Shown here: positions 1 through 6,439 of the stretch, one piece after another | Layout of the letters: each line of letters starts with the position of its first letter | Numbering within the stretch: position 1 is the first letter of the stretch | Origin: Dehalococcoidales bacterium | GTDB taxonomy: Bacteria; Chloroflexota; Dehalococcoidia; Dehalococcoidales; UBA5627 | Assembly: GCA_012520835.1 (NCBI GenBank) | Contig: JAAYNN010000111.1 | Coordinates: 1-8,654, forward strand | Length of the DNA: 8,654 nucleotides | Direction of reading: 5' to 3' | Made by a program: the position numbers and the translations under genes | Notes under the pieces: generated by a model | Told to the model about the DNA's origin: nothing | Seen by the model: the letters and a program-made list of their open reading frames with translations, nothing else | Databases searched by the model: none

Positions 1-243
1 ATAAGCCATTAATCCTGCTGTGTCATCTGCCATGGTTTTTATAGAATAAGCCCCATCCGGCTTATCGGATTCTCCGCATCCGCGATTGTCAAATGTAATT
101 ACCTTAAAGTATTTTTTAAAAGCAAGCATCTGAAACAGCCAGGACTTTTTCGTCGAAGCAATCCCCATTATCATAATCAGCGGTTCCCCGTTGCCTTCTA
201 TTTTATAACTGATATTGATTCCGTTAACTTCAGCTTTCGGCAT
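1..243 (-). CDS. alpha/beta-fold hydrolase, N-terminal fragment (runs off left edge)
   Basis: The minus strand reads open from an ATG at 243-241 to the window edge, giving 81 residues beginning MPKAEVNGINISYKIEGNGE. This is the usual opening of an alpha/beta hydrolase: first beta hairpin, then the oxyanion-loop strand LIMIMGIASTKKSW (about residues 22-35), then FDNRGCGESDKP (about 53-64), the characteristic D-x-R-G-x-G-x-S turn. The nucleophile-elbow Ser and the catalytic His/Asp would lie beyond the edge, so substrate and exact family (esterase, lactonase, haloalkane-type or C-C hydrolase) cannot be told. Start choice: an in-frame stop (TAA at 267-265) lies only seven codons upstream and there is no other start codon between. 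The Shine-Dalgarno is weak (GTAGAG a few bases upstream). It is divergent from the acyl-CoA synthetase fusion gene. The family is clear, the function is not. Confidence 0.85.
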   Translation of the reverse strand, partial: MPKAEVNGINISYKIEGNGEPLIMIMGIASTKKSWLFQMLAFKKYFKVITFDNRGCGESDKPDGAYSIKTMADDTAGLMAY

Positions 244-266
244 ATCAAACTCTACAGTCGTTTTTT

Positions 267-295
267 ATAATAAACTTCCTACGACCTTATGGTAA
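267..295 (-). promoter_or_regulatory. candidate promoter for the alpha/beta hydrolase
   Basis: On the minus strand TTACCA (295-290) and TATTAT (272-267) are separated by exactly 17 bases, matching the sigma-70 consensus at 4/6 and 5/6. Transcription would start near 260, about 17 bases before the hydrolase ATG. The region is very AT-rich, so chance matches are likely and this is tentative. Confidence 0.3.
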
Positions 296-500
296 GATAA
301 AGGATATTTTATTAATATTATAGACCATTTGCAAAACTTGTTTTATTTCATGTTAAAAAACCAGCTGTAAATGCTTATATTATAAAAAATACAATCAGAT
401 AAATGTAGTTAATACTGACATGTGTCTATTATATACATTTTCCCATTTTGAATACTATGATTGTTAATACTTGCTTTTTAAATTCTCTAATTCTAAAACA

Positions 501-529
501 TTGAAGAAATTTGCAATTTATATTATTAT
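501..529 (+). promoter_or_regulatory. candidate promoter for the acyl-CoA synthetase/GNAT gene
   Basis: TTGAAG (501-506) and TATTAT (524-529) are 17 bases apart. The -35 matches 4/6 and the -10 matches 5/6. This would leave a leader of about 95 bases before the ATG at 632. The surrounding AT richness offers several weaker alternatives, so confidence is low. Confidence 0.25.
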
Positions 530-605
530 ATTGGACAATTGGCTTTTTTATTTATTACCATCCATATTCTTGAATCCTATCGAAATGCAGATTAATAAAA
601 TTAAA

Positions 606-613
606 GAAGGGAG
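606..613 (+). promoter_or_regulatory. ribosome binding site with unusually long spacing
   Basis: GAAGGGAG (606-613) is the only purine-rich Shine-Dalgarno candidate before the fusion gene, but it lies 18 bases from the ATG at 632. No AUG, GUG or UUG lies between, and an in-frame TAA sits at 602-604. Either the spacing is really long or translation starts at a non-canonical codon such as ATA at 617 or ATT at 629. Confidence 0.45.
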
Positions 614-631
614 AAAATAACGGCAACAATT

Positions 632-3316
632 ATGAATAAAATCAATTCATTTTTCGACCCGCAGAGCGTTGCCCTGGTAGGAGCTTCCAATCGTCCGGGA
701 TCCATCGGAAGCATTGTATTGGAAAACCTTATCATCGGTAAAAGCAGACGCAAGATATACCCGATTAATCCGAAGTACGAAACCCTGTTCGACTTAAAAT
801 GTTACCCCAACCTTGCCAGCCTACCTGAAGTCCCAGAACTCGTAATCATTACTATTGCCGCTGATAATGTACTCTCAATTGTTGAAAGCTGCGCTGAAAT
901 AGGTACTAAAGCGATAACTATCATTTCAGCCGGATTTAAAGAAGCCGGTGAGGCAGGAAATGAACGCCTTGATAAAATAATGGAGATCTGCCGTAAAAAC
1001 GGCATCAGGCTGATGGGGCCCAACTGTCTGGGCTCTATGAGGCCAGGAGCGGATTTCAGCGGTTCTTTCGCTCGTAAGATAACAAAATGCGGTAATATTG
1101 CATTCCTGTCACAGAGCGGAGCCCTTGGTGCCGCGGTGCTGGACTGGGCAATCAATAGAGATATCGGTTTCAGTGCCTTTGTTTCCATCGGCAGTATGAT
1201 GGATGTAGACTTTGGAGATCTGATAGACTATTTCGGCGACGACCCTGAAACTAAAAGCATCATCATTTATATGGAAACAATCGGTAATACTCTGGCCAGC
1301 GTAAAGAATTTTATGAGTGCTGCAAGAGGTTTTGCCCGCAACAAACCGATTATCGTAATCAAACCGGGCAAATTTCAGGAAAGCATTCAGGCTGCTAAAT
1401 CCCACACCGGAGCCCTGGTTGGAAATGACGCATATTACGATGCTGTTTTCAATCGTGCCGGCGTTGTGCGCGTTGATAAAATTGCCGACCTTTTCAACTG
1501 TGCTTCGATACTCGATTCCACGCACCTCCCCAAGGAACAAAATGTTGCTATCATTACCAACGCAGGCGGGCCTTCGGTTCTGGCAATCGATGCCTTAATT
1601 GCCAAAGACGGAAAATTAAGTACTCTCACCCCGGAAACGATAAGTGCTTTAAATAAAGTGTTGCCTACCTTCTGGAGCAAAGCTAATCCGATTGATATAC
1701 TGGGGGATGCCGACCAGGAGCGTTACACCAAGGCTATAGAGATAGCGCTTAAAGACCCCGGCATCAACGGTATCGTTGTTATCTACACTCCGCAGGGTGC
1801 CGCAAATGCTACAGATGTGGCAAAGGGTATTGTAAAAATATCGAAGAAGAGTAATAAGCCTATATTAACAACCATGATGGGTAGCAAAGATGTCGCCGGC
1901 GCCAGACAGCTGTTTTACGCCAATAAAGTACCCACTTACGAGTTCCCCGAAGAAGCGATGGAAGCTTATCTTTATATGTATAAATATGCCAAAACACTGG
2001 AAAGCCTTTATCAGATACCGGAAGATATTCCATTTGATACAGGTATTGCCAAAAATCACCTGAGGAACATTATCAATAATGCGGTAAACAAAGGAGAGGC
2101 ATTATTAAACGAAGAGGATTCGAAGAAATTCCTCTATACTTACCGCATCGGTGTCAGCTATCCGTTCTTCGCCAAAGATGTTGAACTGGCGGTTGCAACT
2201 GCCGATTCCGTGGGTTATCCGATAGTAATGAAAATACAATCGCCTGATATATCTCATAAATCGGATGTGGGAGGTGTTGCCTTAAACATTAGAACGCCGC
2301 AACAACTCCAGCAGGCATATGCAAATATGATGGAGACGGTTAAACAGAATGCACCGAAGGCAAAAATCGACGGCGTCACTATACAAAAGATGGTGGGGAA
2401 ATATGACCATGAGTTAATTATCGGAAGCAAAAAAGACGCCACACTGGGACCTGTTATTATATTCGGCCATGGTGGTATTGAAGCGGAGTATCATAAGGAT
2501 ATTTCCATAGGCTTGCCTCCCTTAAATCAGGGATTGGCCAGAAGGTTGATTGAAGAGACAAAAATATACTCTGCATTATCCCAAGGCTTCAGAAGCAAAT
2601 CGCCTGTTGACCTGCGTCTTATAGATGAAACATTAGTACGGGTATCAAACATGATTGTCGACTTCCCTGAAATCGCGGAACTGGATATCAATCCGCTGGT
2701 CATCAGTGAAGATAAAGTCATTGCTCTCGATGCCCGTATTGTTCTTGACCTTGATATTATTAAGAAGGGCGCCGCAGAATCGTCACACCTCATTATTTCG
2801 CCCTACCCGACCCGCTATATACAAAACTGGACATGTCACGACGGGAAACAGGTTTTGCTGCGTCCTATACGCCCTGAAGACGAACCGCTGGAATATGAGC
2901 TTCTTAATGGATTATCACCGCAATCTAAAAGATTTAGATTTTTCCATCCCATCAATGAATTCACGCATGATATGCTGAGCCGTTTCTGCAACATAGATTA
3001 CGACAGGGAAATCGCAATAGTGGCTGAATATAGCGGAGGCAATAAAAGACGCATGGTTGGCGTCAGCCGGTTAATTATAGACGCCAGCAAAGAATTCGGT
3101 GAATTTGCCACGGTAATTGCGGACGAGTTCCAGGATATCTGGCTGGGGCATAAACTCACCGATATGCTGATAGGTATCGCAAGAGAGAAGAATCTCAAAG
3201 GTCTTTATGGAATTATCCTCAAGGATAACATTAAGATGATCAACCTGGTTCGCAATCTCGGATTTAGATTGGAAAATGTTTCCGATAATGAATTAAAAGC
3301 AGTGATTGACCTTTAG
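632..3316 (+). CDS. NDP-forming acyl-CoA synthetase fused to GNAT acetyltransferase (Pat/PatZ-like)
   Basis: This cytoplasmic 894-residue protein is close in length to E. coli PatZ. Domains in order: CoA-binding Rossmann domain (about 5-135; FFDPQSVALVGAS and MGPNCLG), succinyl-CoA-ligase-like domains (about 145-460; FLSQSGALGAAVLDWA, and AKSHTGALVGND with His258 at the phospho-histidine position of ADP-forming acetyl-CoA synthetases), ATP-grasp beta domain (about 485-710; SHKSDVGGVALNI and ELDINPLV), and GNAT (about 738-890; LLRPIRPEDE, GEFATVIADEFQ). The family either makes acetate plus ATP from acetyl-CoA, ADP and phosphate, or acetylates protein lysines in response to metabolites. Retained His258 suggests the synthetase half may be active. 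In the GNAT acetyl-CoA loop, the segment QDIWLG has Trp837 where the first Gly of Q-x-x-G-x-G/A is expected, so acetyltransferase activity is less certain. The start is the first ATG after an in-frame stop, agreeing with the conserved beginning of the family. It converges on rplT and shares a terminator with it. Confidence 0.92.
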   Translation: MNKINSFFDPQSVALVGASNRPGSIGSIVLENLIIGKSRRKIYPINPKYETLFDLKCYPNLASLPEVPELVIITIAADNVLSIVESCAEIGTKAITIISAGFKEAGEAGNERLDKIMEICRKNGIRLMGPNCLGSMRPGADFSGSFARKITKCGNIAFLSQSGALGAAVLDWAINRDIGFSAFVSIGSMMDVDFGDLIDYFGDDPETKSIIIYMETIGNTLASVKNFMSAARGFARNKPIIVIKPGKFQESIQAAKSHTGALVGNDAYYDAVFNRAGVVRVDKIADLFNCASILDSTHLPKEQNVAIITNAGGPSVLAIDALIAKDGKLSTLTPETISALNKVLPTFWSKANPIDILGDADQERYTKAIEIALKDPGINGIVVIYTPQGAANATDVAKGIVKISKKSNKPILTTMMGSKDVAGARQLFYANKVPTYEFPEEAMEAYLYMYKYAKTLESLYQIPEDIPFDTGIAKNHLRNIINNAVNKGEALLNEEDSKKFLYTYRIGVSYPFFAKDVELAVATADSVGYPIVMKIQSPDISHKSDVGGVALNIRTPQQLQQAYANMMETVKQNAPKAKIDGVTIQKMVGKYDHELIIGSKKDATLGPVIIFGHGGIEAEYHKDISIGLPPLNQGLARRLIEETKIYSALSQGFRSKSPVDLRLIDETLVRVSNMIVDFPEIAELDINPLVISEDKVIALDARIVLDLDIIKKGAAESSHLIISPYPTRYIQNWTCHDGKQVLLRPIRPEDEPLEYELLNGLSPQSKRFRFFHPINEFTHDMLSRFCNIDYDREIAIVAEYSGGNKRRMVGVSRLIIDASKEFGEFATVIADEFQDIWLGHKLTDMLIGIAREKNLKGLYGIILKDNIKMINLVRNLGFRLENVSDNELKAVIDL

Positions 3317-3340
3317 TTTAATCCTGTAATTATAAACAAC

Positions 3341-3369
3341 AAAAACCTCGCTGAATCAGCGAGGTTTTT
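3341..3369. terminator. bidirectional intrinsic terminator
   Basis: A 14-base perfect inverted repeat is centred on 3355: AAAAA plus CCTCGCTGA (3341-3354) pairs with TCAGCGAGG plus TTTTT (3356-3369). The GC core is flanked by A5 on one side and T5 on the other, so it works as a Rho-independent terminator in both directions. It lies between the 3' ends of the acyl-CoA synthetase fusion (stop at 3316) and rplT (stop at 3391). Confidence 0.93.
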
Positions 3370-3390
3370 AATTACCCGATCACTACGGAT

Positions 3391-3741
3391 TTAAGATGTC
3401 TGTCCGAGTTTAACCAGCTTTGCAAATGACTCCGGTTCGTTGACAGCCATATCAGCCAGCATTTTTCGGTTCACTTCGATTCCCGAAGCCTTTAAACCTT
3501 TCATCAACCGGCTGTATGTTATACCATAAGCCCTGCTGGCTGCATTGATACGCGTAATCCAGAGCTTTCTCATATCGCCTTTGCGGTCGCGGCGATGAAT
3601 ATAAGCATATCGTAATGAATGCATCATCGACTCATTAGCGCTCTTGTAAAGCGAATGATTGCCTGCCCTGTGTCCCTTGGTAAGCAAAAGGACTTTCTTG
3701 TGTCTTCTACGTGCAGTTACACCCCTTTTTACTCTTGGCAA
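3391..3741 (-). CDS. rplT: 50S ribosomal protein bL20
   Basis: This 116-residue basic protein has the full usual length of bL20. It shows the family landmarks PRVKRGVTARRRHKK at the N terminus (the rRNA-binding extension), FxxSxN-type residues in the middle and RLMKGLKASGIEVNRKMLADMA near the C terminus. bL20 binds 23S rRNA early in large-subunit assembly and represses its own operon in several bacteria. The start codon is TTG (3741-3739), preceded by AGGAG (3753-3749) at an ideal 7-base spacing, and gives exactly the conserved N terminus, so a UUG start is well supported. It is the last gene of the infC-rpmI-rplT group, 18 bases after rpmI, and is followed by the bidirectional terminator at 3341-3369. 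Confidence 0.97.
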   Translation of the reverse strand: MPRVKRGVTARRRHKKVLLLTKGHRAGNHSLYKSANESMMHSLRYAYIHRRDRKGDMRKLWITRINAASRAYGITYSRLMKGLKASGIEVNRKMLADMAVNEPESFAKLVKLGQTS

Positions 3742-3759
3742 AGTATTACTCCTATCTAA

Positions 3760-3960
3760 CTATACCCCGTAGGGGATAAGCCTTTTTATTCTTTTTTTAT
3801 CGCTCGGATGCAGAGGAATGGTCTCATCGAACTGCATCTTTACCCGGCGGGATTTTTTACGGCGCAAGTGGCTTTTCATACCCTTCGTACGTAAAATCTT
3901 CCCGCTACCGGTAATATGAAATCTGGATTTTGCTCCCTTGTGCGTTTTAAGTTTTGGCAT
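3760..3960 (-). CDS. rpmI: 50S ribosomal protein bL35
   Basis: This 66-residue, strongly basic protein begins MPKLKTHKGAKSRFHITGSG, the bL35 signature, and continues with a Lys/Arg-rich stretch (LRRKKSRR) and the usual short C-terminal helix (DKKRIKRLIPYG). It is a structural protein of the large ribosomal subunit. Length is typical. The ATG at 3960 lies inside the end of infC (14-base overlap), so its ribosome binding site (AGGAAG at 3969-3964, only 3 bases from the ATG) is inside the infC coding sequence. This suggests translational coupling. A small CCCC-GTA-GGGG hairpin (3765-3775) spans the last codons just ahead of the rplT ribosome binding site. Confidence 0.97.
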   Translation of the reverse strand: MPKLKTHKGAKSRFHITGSGKILRTKGMKSHLRRKKSRRVKMQFDETIPLHPSDKKRIKRLIPYGV

Positions 3961-4513
3961 TTTCTTCCTGTTTAACTTCTTCCTTTATTTTAGTTTTTAA
4001 AGCAGACTGTTGCGGCGCTAATATGACATGTAATCTTGCACCTTCTTTTATCGGTTGCTTTTCTACCGTAGCTATTTCTTTAAGGGAATCAGACATTTTT
4101 TCCAGTAAACGTAATCCCAGTTCGGGATGAGCATTTTCACGTCCGCGAAACATTATGGTTAATTTAACTTTATCCCCGCCTTCTAAAAACCTCTTCGCTG
4201 CCCGGGCTTTGGCATCGAAATCATGGTCACCGATTTTAGGGCGAAGCCTGACTTCTCTCAGTAACGAAAGCCTCTGTGTCTTTTTTGCCTCCCGTTCTTT
4301 TCTGGCCTGTTGATATTTAAATTTCCCATAATCCATAAGACGGCAAACAGGTGGCACAGCCGTCGGTGCTACTTCAACCAGATCAAAACCCTGTTTCTTG
4401 GCCAACTCACGTGCCTGATACAACGGCATTATACCCAGCTGTTCGCCCTTTTCGCCGACGAGACGTATCTCTTTACACTTGATTTTTTCGTTTATACGTA
4501 ACTCTTTAATTAT
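3947..4513 (-). CDS. infC: translation initiation factor IF-3 (non-AUG start)
   Basis: IF3 keeps 30S subunits free and proofreads the start codon and initiator tRNA. The ATG-initiated frame (4429) begins MPLYQARELAKKQGFDLVEVAP, inside the N-terminal domain. Reading on upstream gives KELRINEKIKCKEIRLVGEKGEQLGI directly before that Met, the conserved IF3 N terminus. No ATG, GTG or TTG occurs in this extension. It begins just after the strong Shine-Dalgarno AGGGAGG (4531-4525), followed by in-frame ATA (4513-4511) and ATT (4510-4508). I place the start at ATA for its 11-base spacing; ATT (14 bases), the codon used by E. coli infC, is equally possible. The product is then 188 or 187 residues. Other signatures: PPVCRLMDYGKFKYQQARKE (domain 1/linker) and the C-terminal domain with IMFRGRENAHPELG. 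It overlaps rpmI by 14 bases. Identity is certain; the exact start codon is inferred. Confidence 0.95.
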   Translation of the reverse strand: MIKELRINEKIKCKEIRLVGEKGEQLGIMPLYQARELAKKQGFDLVEVAPTAVPPVCRLMDYGKFKYQQARKEREAKKTQRLSLLREVRLRPKIGDHDFDAKARAAKRFLEGGDKVKLTIMFRGRENAHPELGLRLLEKMSDSLKEIATVEKQPIKEGARLHVILAPQQSALKTKIKEEVKQEENAKT

Positions 4514-4522
4514 GTTTTTGCA

Positions 4523-4531
4523 TCCCTCCCT
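4523..4531 (-). promoter_or_regulatory. infC Shine-Dalgarno deciding a non-AUG start
   Basis: On the minus strand AGGGAGGGA (4531-4523) is by far the strongest Shine-Dalgarno near infC. The ATG overlapping its end (4523-4521) is out of frame, has no spacing, and stops after five codons (MQKHN, TAA at 4508-4506). The in-frame codons at sensible distance are ATA (4513) and ATT (4510), which restore the conserved IF3 N terminus. Confidence 0.75.
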
Positions 4532-4536
4532 GAAAC

Positions 4537-4558
4537 TAGTCCTTCTATAAAAGGACTA
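4537..4558 (-). repeat. inverted repeat at the infC promoter/leader
   Basis: TAGTCCTT (4558-4551 read on minus as the first arm) and its exact complement (4544-4537) form an 8-bp stem with a 6-base loop. One arm overlaps the candidate -10 box, the other lies just upstream of the infC Shine-Dalgarno. It has no U-run, so it is not a terminator. It could be an operator at DNA level, or an RNA hairpin in transcripts reading through from thrS. Confidence 0.6.
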
Positions 4559-4584
4559 TATCATAATAAAGCTATTTTTATCAA
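4555..4584 (-). promoter_or_regulatory. candidate internal promoter for infC-rpmI-rplT
   Basis: On the minus strand TTGATA (4584-4579, 5/6 of the -35 consensus) is followed after 18 bases by TATAGT (4560-4555, 5/6), with an extended -10 TG just upstream (TGATATAGT). It begins eight bases after the thrS stop, so infC can be expressed apart from thrS. Transcription would start near 4548. Confidence 0.5.
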
Positions 4585-4591
4585 GTATTAT

Positions 4592-6355
4592 TTAATTCCC
4601 TGTTTTTTCCTCTATGGCTTTTGTAATCAGTTCCAGAAAATCAGCGAATAACAGGTCATTCTTTTGTTCGCCGTCGCGTAAACGGACCGATACCGTATTA
4701 TTGGCGACCTCTTTATCTCCAACAATAACCATATACGGAATTTTTTTTGCCTGAGCCAATCTTATTTTATTGTTTACGGTGCCCTGTTGATAATTACTTT
4801 CAACTCTGATGTTTCTGCTCTTAAATACACTTTCCAATTTCATGGCGTATTCCTGGTGGCGATCGGCAATGGGTAGAATGACTACCTGAACCGGTGACAA
4901 CCACACCGGAAAAGCTCCGGCATATTGTTCAAGCAAAAAGCCGATGAGACGTTCGTGAGTCGATAAAGGTGCTCGGTGTATTATCAACGGACGCTCTTTC
5001 TGCCCGGATTCATTTGTGAATTCCAGTTCAAAACGTTCCGATTGTGCAAAGTCAACCTGGTTGGTGGCAAGTGTAAACTCTTTGCCGATAACACTTTTAA
5101 CCTGTACATCGATCTTAGGGCCGTAGAAGGCTGCTTCATTGGCAACCTCATAATACGGAATATTGTTATGTTCCATCGCCTTGCGGACCATATCCTCTGT
5201 TTTTAACCAGAGTTCGGCATTGTTGACATATTTTTTACCTAAACCGGCGGGATCATGCGTACTTAAACGCATTGAGTATTCGGTAATTTTAAACAGTTTA
5301 AAATATTCAAGGTAAAGCTTGATAACATCGGTAAATTCCTGCTCGAATTGCTTTTCGGAGCAATAAATATGCGCATCGTTCATCTGCATAGAGCGCACAC
5401 GCATTAATCCGAACAACTCTCCCGATTTCTCATAACGATAGCAGGTACCGTATTCCGCCAACCTTAAAGGCAAATCTCGGTAGCTGCGCGGTTTGCTGGA
5501 AAATATCTTATGATGCATCGGACAGTTCATGGGTTTCACGTAATAACGGACACCCTCGAGATCCATCGGCGGATACATTGAATCGGCATAATAAGGTAAA
5601 TGACCGCTATGTTTAAAAAGGTCTTCCTTTGAAACATGGGGTGTTCTTACGCGTACATAACCGTGACGGAATTCAGTCTCAACAGCTAATTTCTCAATTT
5701 CTTCAATCATGGCAGCACCATTAGGCAGCCATAACGGTAATCCCTGTCCTATTTCATCATCGAAAATAAAAATTTCCAATTCTTTGCCAAGTTTACGATG
5801 GTCGCGTTTCTTAGCTTCTTCCAACTGGGCAAGATGCTGTTGTAATTCCTCTTGGGTATTAAACGCAACGCCATATATACGTTGAAGCATCGGATTGTTT
5901 TCATCACCACGCCAATATGCACCGGCAACAGTTACCAGTTTAAAAGCCTTTATTTTTCCAGTGGAATCTACATGCGGTCCGCGGCATAAATCGGCAAAAT
6001 TACCCTGCCTGTAAATGCTGACTTTCTCATCCTCGATATCTTTTATCAGTTCAAGTTTATAAGGTTGCGCAGAGAAAAGTTTGCACGCTGCCTCTTTCGT
6101 CATTTCTTCGTGTAAAAAAGGCAGGTTCATCGAAATAACCGCATTCATTTTATCTGTTATGAAAGATAAATCGTCCGGAGTTAAAGTCCGCGGCAAATCA
6201 AAATCATAATAAAAACCGTTTTCGATAGCCGGACCGATGCCGAATTTTGCATCGGGAAATATCGACAAAACAGCTTCGGCCATGACATGTGCTGCCGAAT
6301 GCCGCATTTTTTCCAGTTCCAGATCTTTTTCTGTAACATTAATTTCATTATTCAT
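4592..6355 (-). CDS. thrS: threonyl-tRNA synthetase lacking the TGS domain
   Basis: This class II enzyme attaches Thr to tRNA-Thr in the cytoplasm. At 587 residues it is about 55 shorter than E. coli ThrRS (about 642), and the missing part is the N-terminal TGS domain: residue 19 already begins the editing-domain motif HSAAH (His19, His23). Editing site: CRGPH (Cys124, His128). Catalytic core: motif 2 region around RYEKSGELFGLMRVR (307-321) and motif 3 around ERLIGFLLE (468-476). The zinc ligands are Cys278 (MNCP), His329 (DAHIYC) and His460 (IIHRAP), matching E. coli Cys334, His385 and His511. The anticodon-binding domain runs from about 483 to the end. An in-frame stop lies two codons before the ATG, so the short N terminus is real and not a miscalled start. 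The Shine-Dalgarno is weak. It lies upstream of infC-rpmI-rplT, and a promoter, leader ORF and attenuator-like hairpin precede it. Confidence 0.96.
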   Translation of the reverse strand: MNNEINVTEKDLELEKMRHSAAHVMAEAVLSIFPDAKFGIGPAIENGFYYDFDLPRTLTPDDLSFITDKMNAVISMNLPFLHEEMTKEAACKLFSAQPYKLELIKDIEDEKVSIYRQGNFADLCRGPHVDSTGKIKAFKLVTVAGAYWRGDENNPMLQRIYGVAFNTQEELQQHLAQLEEAKKRDHRKLGKELEIFIFDDEIGQGLPLWLPNGAAMIEEIEKLAVETEFRHGYVRVRTPHVSKEDLFKHSGHLPYYADSMYPPMDLEGVRYYVKPMNCPMHHKIFSSKPRSYRDLPLRLAEYGTCYRYEKSGELFGLMRVRSMQMNDAHIYCSEKQFEQEFTDVIKLYLEYFKLFKITEYSMRLSTHDPAGLGKKYVNNAELWLKTEDMVRKAMEHNNIPYYEVANEAAFYGPKIDVQVKSVIGKEFTLATNQVDFAQSERFELEFTNESGQKERPLIIHRAPLSTHERLIGFLLEQYAGAFPVWLSPVQVVILPIADRHQEYAMKLESVFKSRNIRVESNYQQGTVNNKIRLAQAKKIPYMVIVGDKEVANNTVSVRLRDGEQKNDLLFADFLELITKAIEEKTGN

Positions 6356-6388
6356 AACTTATTTTCCGCATATAATAAATCATTAAAT

Positions 6389-6427
6389 AAAAACCCCTCA
6401 CTCATACCATGGAGCAGAGAGGTTTTT
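6389..6427 (-). terminator. attenuator-like intrinsic terminator in the thrS leader
   Basis: On the minus strand AAAAACCTCTC (6427-6417) pairs with GAGGGGTTTTT (6399-6389): 11 pairs including one U-G wobble. A second CTC/GAG stem continues inside (6414-6412 with 6403-6401), with an 8-base loop. The 3' arm ends in a T tract (TTTTTATTT). Read on the plus strand the wobble becomes a C-A mismatch, so the hairpin is better formed in thrS sense. It lies downstream of the candidate thrS promoter and 33 bases before the ATG, which argues for leader attenuation and not only termination of the preceding gene. Confidence 0.7.
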
Positions 6428-6439
6428 AAACTCACCCAT
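6398..6439 (-). CDS. putative 13-codon leader peptide upstream of thrS
   Basis: An ATG at 6439-6437 opens the frame MGEFKNLSAPWYE, ending at TGA (6400-6398) within the 3' arm of the leader hairpin. The ORF covers the whole 5' arm and loop of the terminator-like structure, so a ribosome on it would change folding. No Shine-Dalgarno is visible. The ATG lies eight bases past the -10 box, so the transcript may begin at or very near its A, making it leaderless. It has no Thr codons, so classical Thr-codon attenuation is not supported. It contains Phe, Trp and Tyr. Chance occurrence of such a short ORF cannot be excluded. Confidence 0.3.
   Translation of the reverse strand: MGEFKNLSAPWYE

Larger units (their letters stand above)
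244..631. other. AT-rich divergent intergenic region
   Basis: This 388-base spacer separates the leftward hydrolase from the rightward acyl-CoA synthetase fusion. It has no convincing ORF, tRNA or riboswitch-like fold that I can see. It is visibly much richer in A and T than the flanking genes, with long T and A runs around 300-380 and 460-560. It must hold the promoters of both divergent genes, and candidates for each are listed separately. No clear operator or long inverted repeat was found. Confidence 0.6.

Noticed and set aside
1109..1540. 143-residue minus-strand ORF inside the acyl-CoA synthetase fusion gene, and similar smaller ones
   Set aside because: They overlap well-conserved coding sequence on the other strand, have no ribosome binding site and show no recognisable motif.
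3765..3775. CCCC-GTA-GGGG hairpin at the end of rpmI as a bL20 operator
   Set aside because: Only 4 base pairs with a 3-base loop and no extension outward. It is too small to claim as a regulatory element without conservation.
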